A stretch of 64,000 nucleotides of DNA, from the NCBI GenBank assembly GCA_004297465.1, contig SCUB01000010.1:334216-398215 (forward strand), in the 5' to 3' direction. This DNA is from Xanthobacteraceae bacterium. GTDB taxonomy: Bacteria > Pseudomonadota > Alphaproteobacteria > Rhizobiales > Xanthobacteraceae. Shown piece by piece: positions 29,152 through 39,317 of this stretch (position 1 is the first letter of the stretch; every line of letters starts with the position of its first letter). The translations under genes were made by a program, and so were the position numbers. The notes under the pieces were generated by a model. That model was given only the letters and a program-made list of their open reading frames with translations, searched no databases and was not told the origin of the DNA.

Positions 29152-30972
29152 TTGCTTGATCGGATCGCGGATCGCAGCGCAGCGGCGCCCTCGGCGGCGC
29201 CGGCATCGGAGCCGCCCGCGGCGGCCGAGGCCGTGCGCGCGCACCGCTTCACCCTGTTCGGCCGCCTCCGCCAGTTCGCCCAGCGCGTCGGCCAGTTCCT
29301 CTTCACGCTCAGCTTCTCCAGCCTGACGCGGCGCATCGTCTCGCTCAACCTTGCCGGGCTGATCGCGCTGGTGGCGAGCATCCTCTACTTGTCGCAGTTC
29401 CGCGCCGGCCTGATCGACGCGCGGGCCCAGAGCCTGCTGGTGCAGGGCGAGATCATCGCCGGCGCCATCGCCGCCTCCGCCACCGTGGAAACCAATACCA
29501 TCACCATCGATCCCGACCGCCTGCTCGACCTCAAGACCGGCGAAAGCTTCGGCGCCACCGAGGACATGCTGTCGGGCCTCGACTTCCCGATCAACCCGGA
29601 GCGCGTCGCGCCGGTGCTGCGGCGGCTGATCTCGCCAACCAAGACCCGCGCCCGCATCTATGACCGCGACGGCGGCCTCCTGCTCGACAGCCGCAACCTG
29701 TACGGCCGCGGCGACGTCATGCGATTCGACCTGCCGCCGCCGACCGCGGAATCCGCCGGCCTGTTCGAACGCGCCATGATCGCGATCCGCACCTGGCTCA
29801 ACCGCGGCGACCTGCCGCTCTATCACGAACTCGGCCCCGAGAACGGCAAGGGCTATCAGGAAGTCGGCGGCGCGCTCAACGGCCTCAAGCAGAGCATGGT
29901 GCGCATCAACGACCGCGGCGAGGTGATCGTCTCGGTGGCGGTGCCGGTGCAGCGCTTCCGCGCCGTCCACGGCGCGCTGATGCTCTCGACCCAGGGCGAC
30001 GACATCGACCAGATGGTGGCCGCCGAGCGGCTCGCCATCCTCAAGGTGTTCGCGGTGGCGTCCGGGGTCATGATCATCCTGTCGCTGCTGCTGGCGAGCA
30101 CCATCGCCGGCCCGGTGCGCCGGCTCGCCGACAGCGCCGAGCGCGTGCGCCGCCGCATCAAGACCCGCGTCGAGATTCCCGATTTCACGCTGCGCCGCGA
30201 CGAGATCGGGCATCTGTCCGGCGCGCTGCGCGACATGACGGATTCGCTCTACAACCGCATCGAGGCGATCGAGCGCTTTGCCGCCGATGTCGCGCATGAG
30301 TTGAAGAATCCGCTGACCTCGCTGCGCTCGGCGGTCGAGACGCTGCCGCTGGCGCGCAACGAGGACAGCCGCGGCCGCCTGCTCGAGGTCATCCAGCACG
30401 ACGTGCGCCGCCTCGACCGGCTGATCTCCGACATCTCCGACGCCAGCCGGCTCGACGCCGAACTGCAGCGCTCCGACGCCGCGCCGGTCAACCTGCGCCG
30501 CCTGCTGTCCACGCTGGTGGCGAGCGCCAACGACACCGCGCGCGACGACCAGGTCGCGGTGGCGCTCGCCTTCGAGGGATCGCCGCACAACATCTTCCAG
30601 GTGCCGGGGCATGATTCCCGGCTCGGCCAGGTGGTGGCCAACCTGATCGACAACGCGCGCTCGTTCTCGGCCCGGGACGGCATCGTGCGCATCACCTGCC
30701 GAAGCCGCGACGGCGACGTCGAGATCGTGGTCGAGGACGACGGCCCGGGCATCGCAACGGATGCGCTCGAGCGCATCTTCGAGCGGTTCTACACCGACCG
30801 GCCGCTGCAGGGATTCGGCCAGAATTCCGGCCTCGGCCTGTCGATCTCCAAGCAGATCATCGAGGCCCATGGCGGCCACATCTGGGCCGAGAACCGCTTC
30901 TCCACGCCCTCCCCCGGCGCGCCGGCCACGGTGCTGGGCGCCCGTTTCACGGTGCGGCTGCCGGCCCGATGA
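29152..30972 (+). CDS. chvG: Sensor histidine kinase ChvG
   Basis: The 606-residue membrane kinase has a TM segment at about 62-82, a long periplasmic sensor region and a second TM at about 300-322. A HAMP domain, HisKA with His382 in ADVAHELKNPLTS, and an HATPase domain (NLIDNARSF, EDDGPGI, GLGLSISKQIIEAHGG) follow. ChvG activates ChvI. The start is uncertain: no ATG fits the frame, so TTG 29152 (MLDRIADRS) is used. Its stop overlaps the hprK start by four bases (ATGA), so the sensor is translationally coupled to the phosphotransferase genes. Confidence 0.92.
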   Translation: MLDRIADRSAAAPSAAPASEPPAAAEAVRAHRFTLFGRLRQFAQRVGQFLFTLSFSSLTRRIVSLNLAGLIALVASILYLSQFRAGLIDARAQSLLVQGEIIAGAIAASATVETNTITIDPDRLLDLKTGESFGATEDMLSGLDFPINPERVAPVLRRLISPTKTRARIYDRDGGLLLDSRNLYGRGDVMRFDLPPPTAESAGLFERAMIAIRTWLNRGDLPLYHELGPENGKGYQEVGGALNGLKQSMVRINDRGEVIVSVAVPVQRFRAVHGALMLSTQGDDIDQMVAAERLAILKVFAVASGVMIILSLLLASTIAGPVRRLADSAERVRRRIKTRVEIPDFTLRRDEIGHLSGALRDMTDSLYNRIEAIERFAADVAHELKNPLTSLRSAVETLPLARNEDSRGRLLEVIQHDVRRLDRLISDISDASRLDAELQRSDAAPVNLRRLLSTLVASANDTARDDQVAVALAFEGSPHNIFQVPGHDSRLGQVVANLIDNARSFSARDGIVRITCRSRDGDVEIVVEDDGPGIATDALERIFERFYTDRPLQGFGQNSGLGLSISKQIIEAHGGHIWAENRFSTPSPGAPATVLGARFTVRLPAR

Positions 30973-31427
30973 CCGAACCCGCATTCCATACCATCCATGC
31001 CTCCGCGGTGCTGCTGGGGTCCTCGGCGGTCCTCATCCGCGGCCCGTCGGGGTCCGGCAAGTCACAGCTCGCCTTCGACCTCATGGCCGCCGGCGGTGCG
31101 CCGCCCTGGCCGCCGGCCCGGCTGGTCGGCGACGACCAGGTCGTGCTGCAGGCGGCCAACGGACGGCTGCTGGTGAGCCCGGCCGCGCCGCTGGCCGGGC
31201 TGATCGAGATCCGGGGCCTCGGCATTCGCCGCTGCCCTCATGAGGCCAGAGCCCCCGTCGGCCTGATCATCGACCTCAACGCCGACGATGCCGACCGGAT
31301 GCCTCAGCCGGAGAGCCTGGCAACGATCATAAATGGTGTCAAAATACCACGATTGCCGGTAGCCCGTGCCGCCGACCCACGGCGACTGATTCTGGCCTGG
31401 CTTCTGACCGAAGCAGCCGGCAACTGA
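30969..31427 (+). CDS. hprK: Short HPr kinase/phosphorylase
   Basis: This 152-residue protein is the alphaproteobacterial short form of HprK, lacking the N-terminal domain of Firmicutes enzymes. It has the P-loop GPSGSGKS (residues 25-32), the LVGDDQV block and the C-terminal signature region ... IEIRGLGIR. It phosphorylates or dephosphorylates a serine of HPr, linking PTS status to regulation. It overlaps chvG by four bases and precedes the EIIA and HPr genes, so signal transduction rather than sugar uptake is its likely role. Confidence 0.93.
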   Translation: MTEPAFHTIHASAVLLGSSAVLIRGPSGSGKSQLAFDLMAAGGAPPWPPARLVGDDQVVLQAANGRLLVSPAAPLAGLIEIRGLGIRRCPHEARAPVGLIIDLNADDADRMPQPESLATIINGVKIPRLPVARAADPRRLILAWLLTEAAGN

Positions 31428-31625
31428 TTGCCTAGCATGACTTTGATAACCATATTCTGGGCATTCTAGGTATTCCGGGTGGGTTGATGGGAATGCGGCT
31501 GATTTTGCCTGATGCGGTGCATAGCCAGAGATTTCATCAATTCGGCACTTGCGCCCGGTCCTTGGATGGTCAAGATGTGGCCCTTTCGTGCGGTGCACCA
31601 TAAAAGCGCCCACGAGGAGTGGTGA

Positions 31626-32027
31626 ATGATTGGTCTAGTGCTTGTGACGCATGGACGCCTTGCCGAGGAATTCAAGGCGGCGCTGGAGCATGTCGTCGGT
31701 CCGCAAAAACAGATCGAGGCGATCACCATTGGCGCCGAGGATGACGCCGACACCTGTCGGCGCGACATCATCGAAGCCGTCAAGCGTGTCGACAGCGGCG
31801 ATGGCGTCGCCATCCTCACCGACATGTTCGGCGGCACGCCCTCCAACCTCGCCATTTCCTGCATGAGCCGTCCCAAGGTGGAAGTGCTCGCGGGCATCAA
31901 TCTTCCCATGCTGGTGAAACTCGCTAAAATCCGTGACGAGCGGCCGCTGCCGGATGCCATCGCCGCGGCGCAGGAAGCCGGCCGCAAATACGTCACGATC
32001 GCCAGCCGGGTGCTCGCAGGCAAATGA
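31626..32027 (+). CDS. PTS EIIA component, mannose/fructose type
   Basis: The 133-residue protein belongs to the EIIA-Man family; the phospho-acceptor is His9 in MIGLVLVTHGRLA. No EIIB, EIIC or EIID lies near, so it is probably regulatory. The block DMFGGTPSNLAISCM is conserved. GAGGAG is well placed before ATG 31626. The 198-base gap after hprK probably has its own promoter. Its stop overlaps the HPr start by four bases, so they are translated together, as in other Hyphomicrobiales. Confidence 0.93.
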   Translation: MIGLVLVTHGRLAEEFKAALEHVVGPQKQIEAITIGAEDDADTCRRDIIEAVKRVDSGDGVAILTDMFGGTPSNLAISCMSRPKVEVLAGINLPMLVKLAKIRDERPLPDAIAAAQEAGRKYVTIASRVLAGK

Positions 32028-32344
32028 GCCAGGCCTTTCCCGATCCAGTTATGCCGCCGTCACGTCCGCACGGTGCGATCGAGCGTGAGCTGCCGATCAT
32101 CAACAAGCGCGGCCTGCATGCCCGTGCCTCCGCCAAGTTCGTGCAGACGGTCGAGCGATTCGCCGCCGATGTCACGGTGACGCGCAACGGCGAGACTGTA
32201 GGCGGTACCTCGATCATGGGCCTGATGATGCTGTCGGCCGGCATCGGCACCTCGGTGCGCGTCGCGGCGACCGGCGCGCAGGCGCAGGAGGTGATCGACG
32301 CGCTGACCGCGCTCCTGGGCAGCAAGTTCGGCGAGGACGAATAA
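32024..32344 (+). CDS. HPr phosphocarrier protein
   Basis: This 106-residue HPr has the histidine site KRGLHARASAKFV (His32) and the regulatory-serine region GTSIMGLMMLSAG, which HprK could modify. An extra 15-20 residues precede the usual HPr start. It would pass phosphate from enzyme I (not in this window) to the EIIA encoded just upstream. The four-base overlap with that gene supports a paired role in the regulatory phosphotransferase relay of alphaproteobacteria. Confidence 0.94.
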   Translation: MSQAFPDPVMPPSRPHGAIERELPIINKRGLHARASAKFVQTVERFAADVTVTRNGETVGGTSIMGLMMLSAGIGTSVRVAATGAQAQEVIDALTALLGSKFGEDE

Positions 32345-32411
32345 GTTCCGGCGACATTCCGCGCCCGATGCGTTGCGGCCGGTAACGCCACTTGAAGATC
32401 CAGGACACTCC

Positions 32412-33932
32412 ATGACCGAAACGAGTTCCGTGCCGGCCACTTCCCGCGCCCGCGCGCGCGAAAGCCTGCTCGATCTCGTCGAACGCCGGCCGTGGCGGGC
32501 TTTCGCCCTGTTCGCCGCGATCCATCTTGCGCTGTGGTCGCTGCTGCCGATCCTGCTCAATCCGAATCTGCCGCTCGACATGATCGAGGCGCTGATCTAC
32601 GGCCGCGAATGGCAACTCGGCTACGACAAGCATCCGCCGCTGATGTGGTGGATGGTCGAGGCGATCCACCGGATCGTGCCCGGCGACACGGTGTTCTATG
32701 TCGTGCCGCAGCTACTCATCGTCGCTTCGTTCGCTTTGGTGTTCGCCACCGCGCGGCGCATGACCACTCCCGCCGCGGCGCTGGTCGCGGTGCTGATCGC
32801 CGACGGCTTTCATTATTTCGGCTTCACCGCCGCCAAGTTCAATCACAACGTGATCCAGCTGCCGTTCTGGGCGCTGGCCGGCTACGCCTTCCTCGGCGCG
32901 CTGCGCAACGGCCACTGGCGGCACTGGATGCTGCTCGGCCTCGCCTTTGGCCTCGCGCTGTGGTCGAAATATTTCGCGGTGATGCTGATGGCGCCGATGG
33001 CGCTGTTCCTGCTGCTGACCCGCGACGGCCGCCGCGCGCTGGCCACCCCCGGCCCCTACCTCACGGCGCTGGTGACGCTCGCAACCCTCGCGCCGCATCT
33101 CATCTGGCTGGTGCAGCACGACTTCCTGCCGTTCGCCTATGCCGAGGCGCGCGCGGCTCCCCCGCAGCATCTCATCGACCACCTCGCGCGGCCGGCGATC
33201 TTCGCGGCCGGGCAGCTCGGCTGGGCCATTCCCGCGCTCGTCATCGCGCTGCCGCTGATGTGGCCGCGCCCGGCGCAACGCGCCATGGCGGCCGATGCCG
33301 ACCGGCGCATTGCCGCGCTGCTCGCGTTCGGTCCGTCCGTGCTGCTGCTGATCGGTTCGCTCATCACCGGCCGCTTCGTGGTGGCGATGTGGGGCTATCC
33401 GCTGTTCCTGTTCGTCGGGCTGTGGCTGGTGATGGCCGCGCCCGCCGCGATCGACCGCGTCCGCGCCGGCCGTGTCTTCGTTGCCTGGGCGGCGATCACC
33501 GCGATCTACGCGCTTGCCTTCATCGTCGACTACGCGGTGCTGCCGCGCTTCGACCAGCGCATGCGCGCGGCGCTGTTTCCCGGCGCGCAACTGGCCCATC
33601 GGGTCGCGCCTCCGTTCCGCGCGGCGACCGGCCAGCCGCTTGCCTACGTCATCGGCAGCTACTGGCTCGCCGGCAATATCGGCCACTATGCTCCCGAGCG
33701 GCCGCGCGTCATCATCGACGGCGACTTGTCGCGCACGCCGTGGATCGATCCCGTCGATGTGCGCCGCCGCGGCGCCGTCATTATCTGGAGCGATCAGGAT
33801 CCGGGCCGGATTCCCGCCGAATATGCGGCTTTTGCGCCCGGCGCGGCGCTGCAGGCCCCGTTCACGCTGGCCCCGCACTGGGGGCGGGCGGCAAGCCACT
33901 TCGGCTGGGCCATCGTGCCGCCGGCGCCCTGA
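32412..33932 (+). CDS. Glycosyltransferase family 39 membrane protein
   Basis: The 506-residue protein has about ten membrane helices and the GT39/ArnT-like start, in which an early periplasmic loop carries acidic and aromatic residues (EALIYGREWQLGYDKHPPLMWW). Such enzymes use polyprenyl-phosphate sugars to modify lipid A, proteins or other envelope molecules. A C-terminal soluble part (about residues 390-506) is rich in hydrophobic strands. The acceptor is unknown. ATG 32412 (MTETSSVPAT) was chosen; the frame is open 39 bases further upstream. Confidence 0.82.
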   Translation: MTETSSVPATSRARARESLLDLVERRPWRAFALFAAIHLALWSLLPILLNPNLPLDMIEALIYGREWQLGYDKHPPLMWWMVEAIHRIVPGDTVFYVVPQLLIVASFALVFATARRMTTPAAALVAVLIADGFHYFGFTAAKFNHNVIQLPFWALAGYAFLGALRNGHWRHWMLLGLAFGLALWSKYFAVMLMAPMALFLLLTRDGRRALATPGPYLTALVTLATLAPHLIWLVQHDFLPFAYAEARAAPPQHLIDHLARPAIFAAGQLGWAIPALVIALPLMWPRPAQRAMAADADRRIAALLAFGPSVLLLIGSLITGRFVVAMWGYPLFLFVGLWLVMAAPAAIDRVRAGRVFVAWAAITAIYALAFIVDYAVLPRFDQRMRAALFPGAQLAHRVAPPFRAATGQPLAYVIGSYWLAGNIGHYAPERPRVIIDGDLSRTPWIDPVDVRRRGAVIIWSDQDPGRIPAEYAAFAPGAALQAPFTLAPHWGRAASHFGWAIVPPAP

Positions 33933-34013
33933 TCCGGCCGCTGGCGCAATAGGTGGGCAAGCATCCCGCTTTCGTCGCTTGCCGCGCTGGAACGGCGGTG
34001 TTATCTGCCCGCC

Positions 34014-35819
34014 ATGACCGTCAAATCCATCGACAACATCCGCAATTTCTCGATCGTCGCCCATATCGACCACGGGAAATCCACTCTGGCCGACCGTCTC
34101 ATCCAGACGACCGGCGGGCTGGAGGCGCGCGAGATGAAGGATCAGGTGCTCGATTCGATGGACATCGAGCGCGAACGCGGCATCACCATCAAGGCGCAGA
34201 CGGTACGTCTCAACTACCGCGCCAGGGACGGCAAGGACTACATCCTCAACCTGATCGACACCCCCGGCCATGTCGACTTCGCCTACGAGGTCAACCGCTC
34301 GCTGGCCGCCTGCGAAGGCTCGCTCCTGGTGGTCGACGCCAGCCAGGGCGTCGAGGCGCAGACGCTCGCCAACGTCTACCAGGCGCTCGACAACAACCAC
34401 GAGGTCTTGCCCGTCCTCAACAAGGCCGACCTGCCCGCCGCCGAACCCGACAAGGTCAAGCAGCAGATCGAGGACGTCATCGGGCTCGACGCCTCCGAAG
34501 CGCTGCTGATTTCCGCCAAGACCGGCATGGGCATCGGCGACGTGCTGGAAGCCATCGTCACCCGCCTGCCGCCGCCCAAGGGCGACCCCGCCGCGACCCT
34601 CAAGGCGCTCTTGGTCGATTCCTGGTACGACGTCTATCTCGGCGTCGTGGTGCTGGTGCGCATCGTCGACGGCACGCTGAAAAAAGGCCAGCGCATCCGC
34701 ATGATGGGCACCAACGCGTCCTATGAAGTGGAGCGCGTCGGCGTGTTCACGCCCAAGATGCTCAATATGAGCGAACTCGGCCCCGGCGAGATCGGCTTCA
34801 TCACCGCCTCGATCAAGGAGGTCGCCGACACCCGCGTCGGCGACACCATCACCGACGACCGCAACCCGGTGGCGACGCCGCTTGCCGGCTTCCGCCCGGC
34901 CATTCCGGTGGTGTTCTGCGGCCTGTTCCCGGTCGATGCCGCCGACTTCGAGACGCTGCGAGCCGCAATGGGAAAATTGCGGCTCAACGACGCTTCCTTC
35001 ACCTTCGAGATGGAGACCTCGGCCGCGCTCGGCTTCGGCTTCCGCTGCGGCTTCCTCGGCCTCCTGCACCTCGAGATCATCCAGGAGCGGCTCGAGCGCG
35101 AGTTCAACCTCAACCTGATCGCCACCGCGCCGTCGGTCATCTACAAGATGCATCTGACCGATGGCTCGGAGATCGAGATTCACAATCCGGTCGACATGCC
35201 GGACGTGGTCAAGATCGCCGAGATCGAGGAGCCGTGGATCGAGGCCACCATCCTCACCCCCGACGACTATCTCGGCAGCGTGCTCAAACTGTGCCAGGAC
35301 CGCCGCGGCAGCCAGAAGGAACTCACCTACGTCGGCAACCGCGCCATGGTGAAGTACGACCTGCCGCTCAACGAGGTGGTGTTCGACTTCTACGACCGGC
35401 TGAAATCGGTGTCCAAGGGCTACGCCTCGTTCGACTACCACCTCACCGACTACCGCCCGGCCGACCTCGTGAAGATGCAGATCCTCGTCAACGCCGAGCC
35501 GGTCGATGCGCTCTCCATGCTGGTGCACCGCTCGCGCGCCGAAGGCCGCGGCCGCGCCATGGTGGAGAAGCTCAAGGAACTCATTCCGCCGCACATGTTC
35601 CAGATTCCGATCCAGGCGGCGATCGGCGGCAAGGTGATCGCGCGCGAGACCGTGCGCGCGTTGCGCAAGGACGTCACCGCCAAGTGCTACGGCGGCGACA
35701 TCACCCGCAAGCGCAAGCTTCTCGAGAAGCAGAAGGAAGGCAAGAAGAAGATGCGGCAGTTCGGCAAGGTCGACATCCCGCAGGAGGCCTTCATCGCCGC
35801 GCTCAAGGTCGACAGCTGA
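34014..35819 (+). CDS. lepA: Elongation factor 4 (LepA)
   Basis: LepA is a ribosome-bound GTPase that helps initiation and back-translocation under stress. The 601-residue protein has G1 AHIDHGKST, switch-region [12 protein letters not shown]3 DTPGHVDF, G4 NKADLP, EF-G-like domains, and the LepA-specific C-terminal domain ending [20 protein letters not shown]. Its stop lies two bases from the stop of the convergent GGDEF/EAL gene, leaving no room for an intergenic terminator. Confidence 0.98.
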   Translation: MTVKSIDNIRNFSIVAHIDHGKSTLADRLIQTTGGLEAREMKDQVLDSMDIERERGITIKAQTVRLNYRARDGKDYILNLIDTPGHVDFAYEVNRSLAACEGSLLVVDASQGVEAQTLANVYQALDNNHEVLPVLNKADLPAAEPDKVKQQIEDVIGLDASEALLISAKTGMGIGDVLEAIVTRLPPPKGDPAATLKALLVDSWYDVYLGVVVLVRIVDGTLKKGQRIRMMGTNASYEVERVGVFTPKMLNMSELGPGEIGFITASIKEVADTRVGDTITDDRNPVATPLAGFRPAIPVVFCGLFPVDAADFETLRAAMGKLRLNDASFTFEMETSAALGFGFRCGFLGLLHLEIIQERLEREFNLNLIATAPSVIYKMHLTDGSEIEIHNPVDMPDVVKIAEIEEPWIEATILTPDDYLGSVLKLCQDRRGSQKELTYVGNRAMVKYDLPLNEVVFDFYDRLKSVSKGYASFDYHLTDYRPADLVKMQILVNAEPVDALSMLVHRSRAEGRGRAMVEKLKELIPPHMFQIPIQAAIGGKVIARETVRALRKDVTAKCYGGDITRKRKLLEKQKEGKKKMRQFGKVDIPQEAFIAALKVDS

Positions 35820-35821
35820 CT

Positions 35822-38026
35822 TCAGGCCACCGCGCTGCGCGGAGCGCCGGCCGACTGCTGAGCGCACAGCAGGCTGACGATGTCGGCGTTCGGCAGCGCC
35901 CGGCTGAACAGGAAGCCCTGGCCCTCGTGGCAGCCTTCGAGCCGCAGGCGCTTCAGTTCGGCCTGGGTTTCGATGCCTTCGGCGGTCACCGTGATGCCGA
36001 GCCCACCGCCGAGGCTGACAATGGCGCGGATGATCGCCTGCGCGTCGGGATTGCTGTCGAGGTCCTGCACAAACGAGCGGTCGATCTTGATCTTGTCGAA
36101 TGGAAAACTGCGCAGGTAGCTCAGCGACGAATAGCCGGTGCCGAAGTCGTCCATGCAGATGCTGACGCCGAGCGCGCGCAGCGCATGCAGGGTAGCGACC
36201 ACCTGTTCGCTTTTCTCCAGCAGCAGCGTTTCGGTGATCTCGAGCTGGAGCCGCCGCGCCGGCAGCCCGGTATCCCGCAGCGTTTCCAACACCACGGCGA
36301 ACAGACCGCCGGAGCTGAACTGCACCGGCGACAGGTTGACCGCGACGTTCACATGGTCCGGCCAGCCGGCCGCATCGAGACAGGCGCGGCGCAGGATCTT
36401 CACGCCCAGGGCGCTGATCAGGCCGGTATCCTCGGCGACGGGGATGAACTCCGATGGCGGAATGAAGCCGCGCTCGGCGTCGGGCCAGCGCGCCAGCGCC
36501 TCGAAGCCGGTGATACGGCCGCTGCGCAGATCAACCAGCGGCTGGTAATGCGGCTCCAGGACGCTGTCGTCGATGGCCGCGCGCAGCTTCATCTCAAGCC
36601 GGCGGCGCAGTTGCGCGCGCGCGTCCATGGCCGGCTCGAAGAAGCGGAACATGCCGCGGCCGTTGTTCTTGGTCAGGGTCAGCGCCATCTCGGCGTTCTT
36701 GAGCAGGACGTCGGCGCTGTTGCCGTCGCCCGGCGCCATCGCGATGCCGATGCTGACGCTGATCACCGCAGACTTCCCATCGATCCGATAAGGCTCGCTG
36801 ATCCTGCTCATCAACCTCTTGGCGAGGATCGCCACCTGTTCAGGCCGATCAATGCCGGCTTGCAGGGCGATGAACTCGTCGCCGCCGATGCGGGCCAGGA
36901 AATCCTCCTCGCGCATGGTTGTGCGCAACCGCTCGGCCACGGCGAGCAGCAACTCGTCGCCGAGGCTGGGTCCGAGCGTGTCGTTGACCGCCTGGAAATC
37001 GTCGATGTCGATGCACAGCGCGGCGACCTTCTGGCCGCTGCGGCGCGTGACCGCCAGAATGTCCTCGGCGCGCTGGCGCAACGAGGCGCGGTTGGGCAGT
37101 CCGGTGAGCGGATCGTGCTGGGCCAGGAACGCGGCGCGAGCCTCCGCCTCCTTGCGCTCGGTGATGTCGACCATCGCCAGCATCACCGCAGGCCGCCCTT
37201 CATAAGGCATCTCGCGCGAATAGACCGCGACATCGATCAGGCCGCCGTCGGCCTTGACGTGCCTCCAGGTGCGCGCGGCGCGCTCCTCGTCGGTCTGCCC
37301 GGCGCTCCACGGCATGCCGGCGGCGGGCGACTGGATGTCGCCGAGCGTCTTGGCGAGGAAATCCTCGCGCGAATAGCCGTAATGCGCCAGCGCCGCATCG
37401 TTGATCGCGACGATCCGCCCGTCGTCCGCCGCGCAGACGAACATCGGCAGCGGATTGTCGTCGAACAGCAGACGGAACGATTTTTCGCGGTGCATGAGGC
37501 CGGTGATGTCGACATGCAGCCCGACCACCGAGTTTTCACTGGTGACGCGCTCGTCCACCAGGATGCGGTGGCCGTTGGCGAGCGACAGCTCGTGCTGCTC
37601 GCCGGGATGACGCAGGCGCGCCACCCGGTCCCCGATCCACTCTTCCACGCGCCCGGCGGCCTCGGGATATTCGCCGCGCGCCACGCCGGCGCGCAGCGCC
37701 TCCTCGAACGTCATGCCGGGCTGCAACAGGTCGGCGCTGCCGCTGTAGATCTCGGCGTAGCTCTTGTTCCAGAGCACATGGCGGCCTTCGGAATCGAGCA
37801 GCACCAGCCCCTCGGGCAGCATGTCGAAGGCTTCATGCAGGCGCGCGCAGGACAGATAGGCGTTCTGCGCGGCGACCACGTGCGCGTCCTGGCAGGCCTC
37901 GCACCCTTCGGGCAGCTGGGGCAGCGCGGAAAGTCCGGCCACCGGACCGGGCCGCTGAGTGTCCCGCGCACGAGGACCGCGTGAAACGGACGCAAGCCGT
38001 TTCTTTATCGGCTGATCGGGGGGCAT
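35822..38026 (-). CDS. PAS-GGDEF-EAL cyclic-di-GMP signalling protein
   Basis: The 734-residue cytoplasmic protein carries two PAS-type sensor domains (about residues 60-180 and 180-300; RHVLWNKSYAEIY and VAINDAALAHYGYSREDF). A GGDEF domain with intact IGGDEFIAL and an EAL domain with FEALARW and DDFGTGYSSLSYLRSF follow. Both catalytic motifs look complete, so it could make or degrade cyclic di-GMP. An N-terminal Cys pair (CEACQDAH) might bind a ligand or metal. It is divergent from mepA. Direction of net activity cannot be predicted. Confidence 0.9.
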   Translation of the reverse strand: MPPDQPIKKRLASVSRGPRARDTQRPGPVAGLSALPQLPEGCEACQDAHVVAAQNAYLSCARLHEAFDMLPEGLVLLDSEGRHVLWNKSYAEIYSGSADLLQPGMTFEEALRAGVARGEYPEAAGRVEEWIGDRVARLRHPGEQHELSLANGHRILVDERVTSENSVVGLHVDITGLMHREKSFRLLFDDNPLPMFVCAADDGRIVAINDAALAHYGYSREDFLAKTLGDIQSPAAGMPWSAGQTDEERAARTWRHVKADGGLIDVAVYSREMPYEGRPAVMLAMVDITERKEAEARAAFLAQHDPLTGLPNRASLRQRAEDILAVTRRSGQKVAALCIDIDDFQAVNDTLGPSLGDELLLAVAERLRTTMREEDFLARIGGDEFIALQAGIDRPEQVAILAKRLMSRISEPYRIDGKSAVISVSIGIAMAPGDGNSADVLLKNAEMALTLTKNNGRGMFRFFEPAMDARAQLRRRLEMKLRAAIDDSVLEPHYQPLVDLRSGRITGFEALARWPDAERGFIPPSEFIPVAEDTGLISALGVKILRRACLDAAGWPDHVNVAVNLSPVQFSSGGLFAVVLETLRDTGLPARRLQLEITETLLLEKSEQVVATLHALRALGVSICMDDFGTGYSSLSYLRSFPFDKIKIDRSFVQDLDSNPDAQAIIRAIVSLGGGLGITVTAEGIETQAELKRLRLEGCHEGQGFLFSRALPNADIVSLLCAQQSAGAPRSAVA

Positions 38027-38361
38027 GGCAGATTCCGGAAATTCATGCTCCCTTTGTGCGCGACGTCTCTGAAAAAAGCGTATCTAGAGTTGTCCCCGGA
38101 ACCTTCCCGCAAAGCGGCGGCCGGAATGACGGCCCTACGTAATTACCCGCAGCGAAATGTAGAAAAGCCGCACGATCTGCGACCGTCCTCGATGATGGTA
38201 CGGACGAATTCGAACGAATGCGTGCGGCCATTTATATTTTGCATGCCTGATCTGCATCAGCACCAATTGCGACCATGGTTAACGAATGGTTGCCGCGAAG
38301 GCGGGCGACGGCGGCCTTGCCTGGCTTTCAGCCCGCCGTCGAGTCGGCTACAAACCGAGGG
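38027..38361. other. Non-coding gap with divergent promoters (334 bases)
   Basis: No supported gene lies here. The stretch is less GC-rich than its surroundings, especially 38050-38270, and should contain the promoters of the GGDEF/EAL gene (leftward) and mepA (rightward). A 62-residue minus-strand frame at 38043-38231 has no recognisable features. I could not name a specific operator. Confidence 0.5.
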
Positions 38362-39288
38362 ATGCGGAATAGAGCGGTCATGCGCGCCACGTTCGGCGCC
38401 ATCCTGTTGGCCATCGTCCCGGCGCAGGCCCAGGACAAGGGCACGCTGACGCCGGTGTCGCTGCCGCCGCTCGACCGTCCGGACGACCCCGCGACGCCCG
38501 CCAAGCAGCTGTTCGGCCGCAAGGCCTCGCCCGCCGCGCTCGATGTGCGGGCCATCGGCTTCTACGCCAGGGGCTGCCTCGCCGGCGCCACGGCGCTGCC
38601 GGTCAACGGCGCCACCTGGCAGGTGATGCGGCTGTCGCGCAACCGCATGTGGGGCCATCCCGACCTGATCGCCTTCCTGGAAAAGCTCGCCGCTGCCGCG
38701 CCGCAGGCCGGCTGGCGCGGACTTTTGGTCGGCGACCTGTCGCAGCCGCGAGGCGGACCGATGCTCACCGGCCATGCCAGCCATCAGGTCGGCCTCGACG
38801 CCGACATCTGGCTGACCCCGATGCCCGACCGCGAACTGACCCGCGCCGAGCGCGAGGAGATGTCGGCCACCATAGTCGTCGCCGCCGACCGCCGCGACGT
38901 CGATCCCGCCGTCTGGACACCCGCCCATCTCGGCATCATCCGCGCCGCCGCCAGCGATCCCGCGGTCGAGCGCATCTTGGTCAACGCCGCCATCAAGAAG
39001 GCGCTGTGCCGCGAAGCCACCGGCAACCGCGGCTGGCTGCGCAAGGTGCGGCCCTATTACGGGCACGACTATCACTTCCACGTCCGCATCGGCTGCCCGG
39101 CCGGCAGCCCGTCCTGCACCGCGCAGGATCCGGTGCCGGCGGGCGAGGGCTGCGGCAAGGAGCTCGACTGGTGGTTCTCCGCGGCCGTGCTGCATCCCAG
39201 GCCGCCGACGCATGCGCCCAGGCCGAAGCCGCCGCTGAAACTGGCCGACCTGCCGCCGCAATGCCGTCAGGTGCTGCTGGCGAAGTGA
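38362..39288 (+). CDS. mepA: Penicillin-insensitive murein endopeptidase
   Basis: The 308-residue periplasmic zinc peptidase cuts D-Ala-meso-DAP crosslinks in peptidoglycan. An N-terminal signal peptide (MRATFGAILLAIVPAQAQ) is seen. The LAS metallopeptidase motifs are GHASHQVGLDADIWL (His and Asp ligands) and YYGHDYHFHVRIGCP (His ligand and catalytic His). Cys residues in GCPAGSPSC and EGCGKELDWW fit disulfides. Start 38362 gives the signal peptide seven residues in; ATG 38380 is an alternative. Confidence 0.92.
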   Translation: MRNRAVMRATFGAILLAIVPAQAQDKGTLTPVSLPPLDRPDDPATPAKQLFGRKASPAALDVRAIGFYARGCLAGATALPVNGATWQVMRLSRNRMWGHPDLIAFLEKLAAAAPQAGWRGLLVGDLSQPRGGPMLTGHASHQVGLDADIWLTPMPDRELTRAEREEMSATIVVAADRRDVDPAVWTPAHLGIIRAAASDPAVERILVNAAIKKALCREATGNRGWLRKVRPYYGHDYHFHVRIGCPAGSPSCTAQDPVPAGEGCGKELDWWFSAAVLHPRPPTHAPRPKPPLKLADLPPQCRQVLLAK

Positions 39289-39317
39289 CCGCTATCCGCT
39301 TCTTGCGGACATGCGCG

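Noticed and set aside
32712..35867. A 1051-residue open frame on the minus strand
   Set aside because: It covers the GT39 gene and lepA in antisense and has no recognisable domain.
38043..38231. 62-residue minus-strand frame upstream of mepA
   Set aside because: No start signal or homology is visible, and the region looks regulatory.
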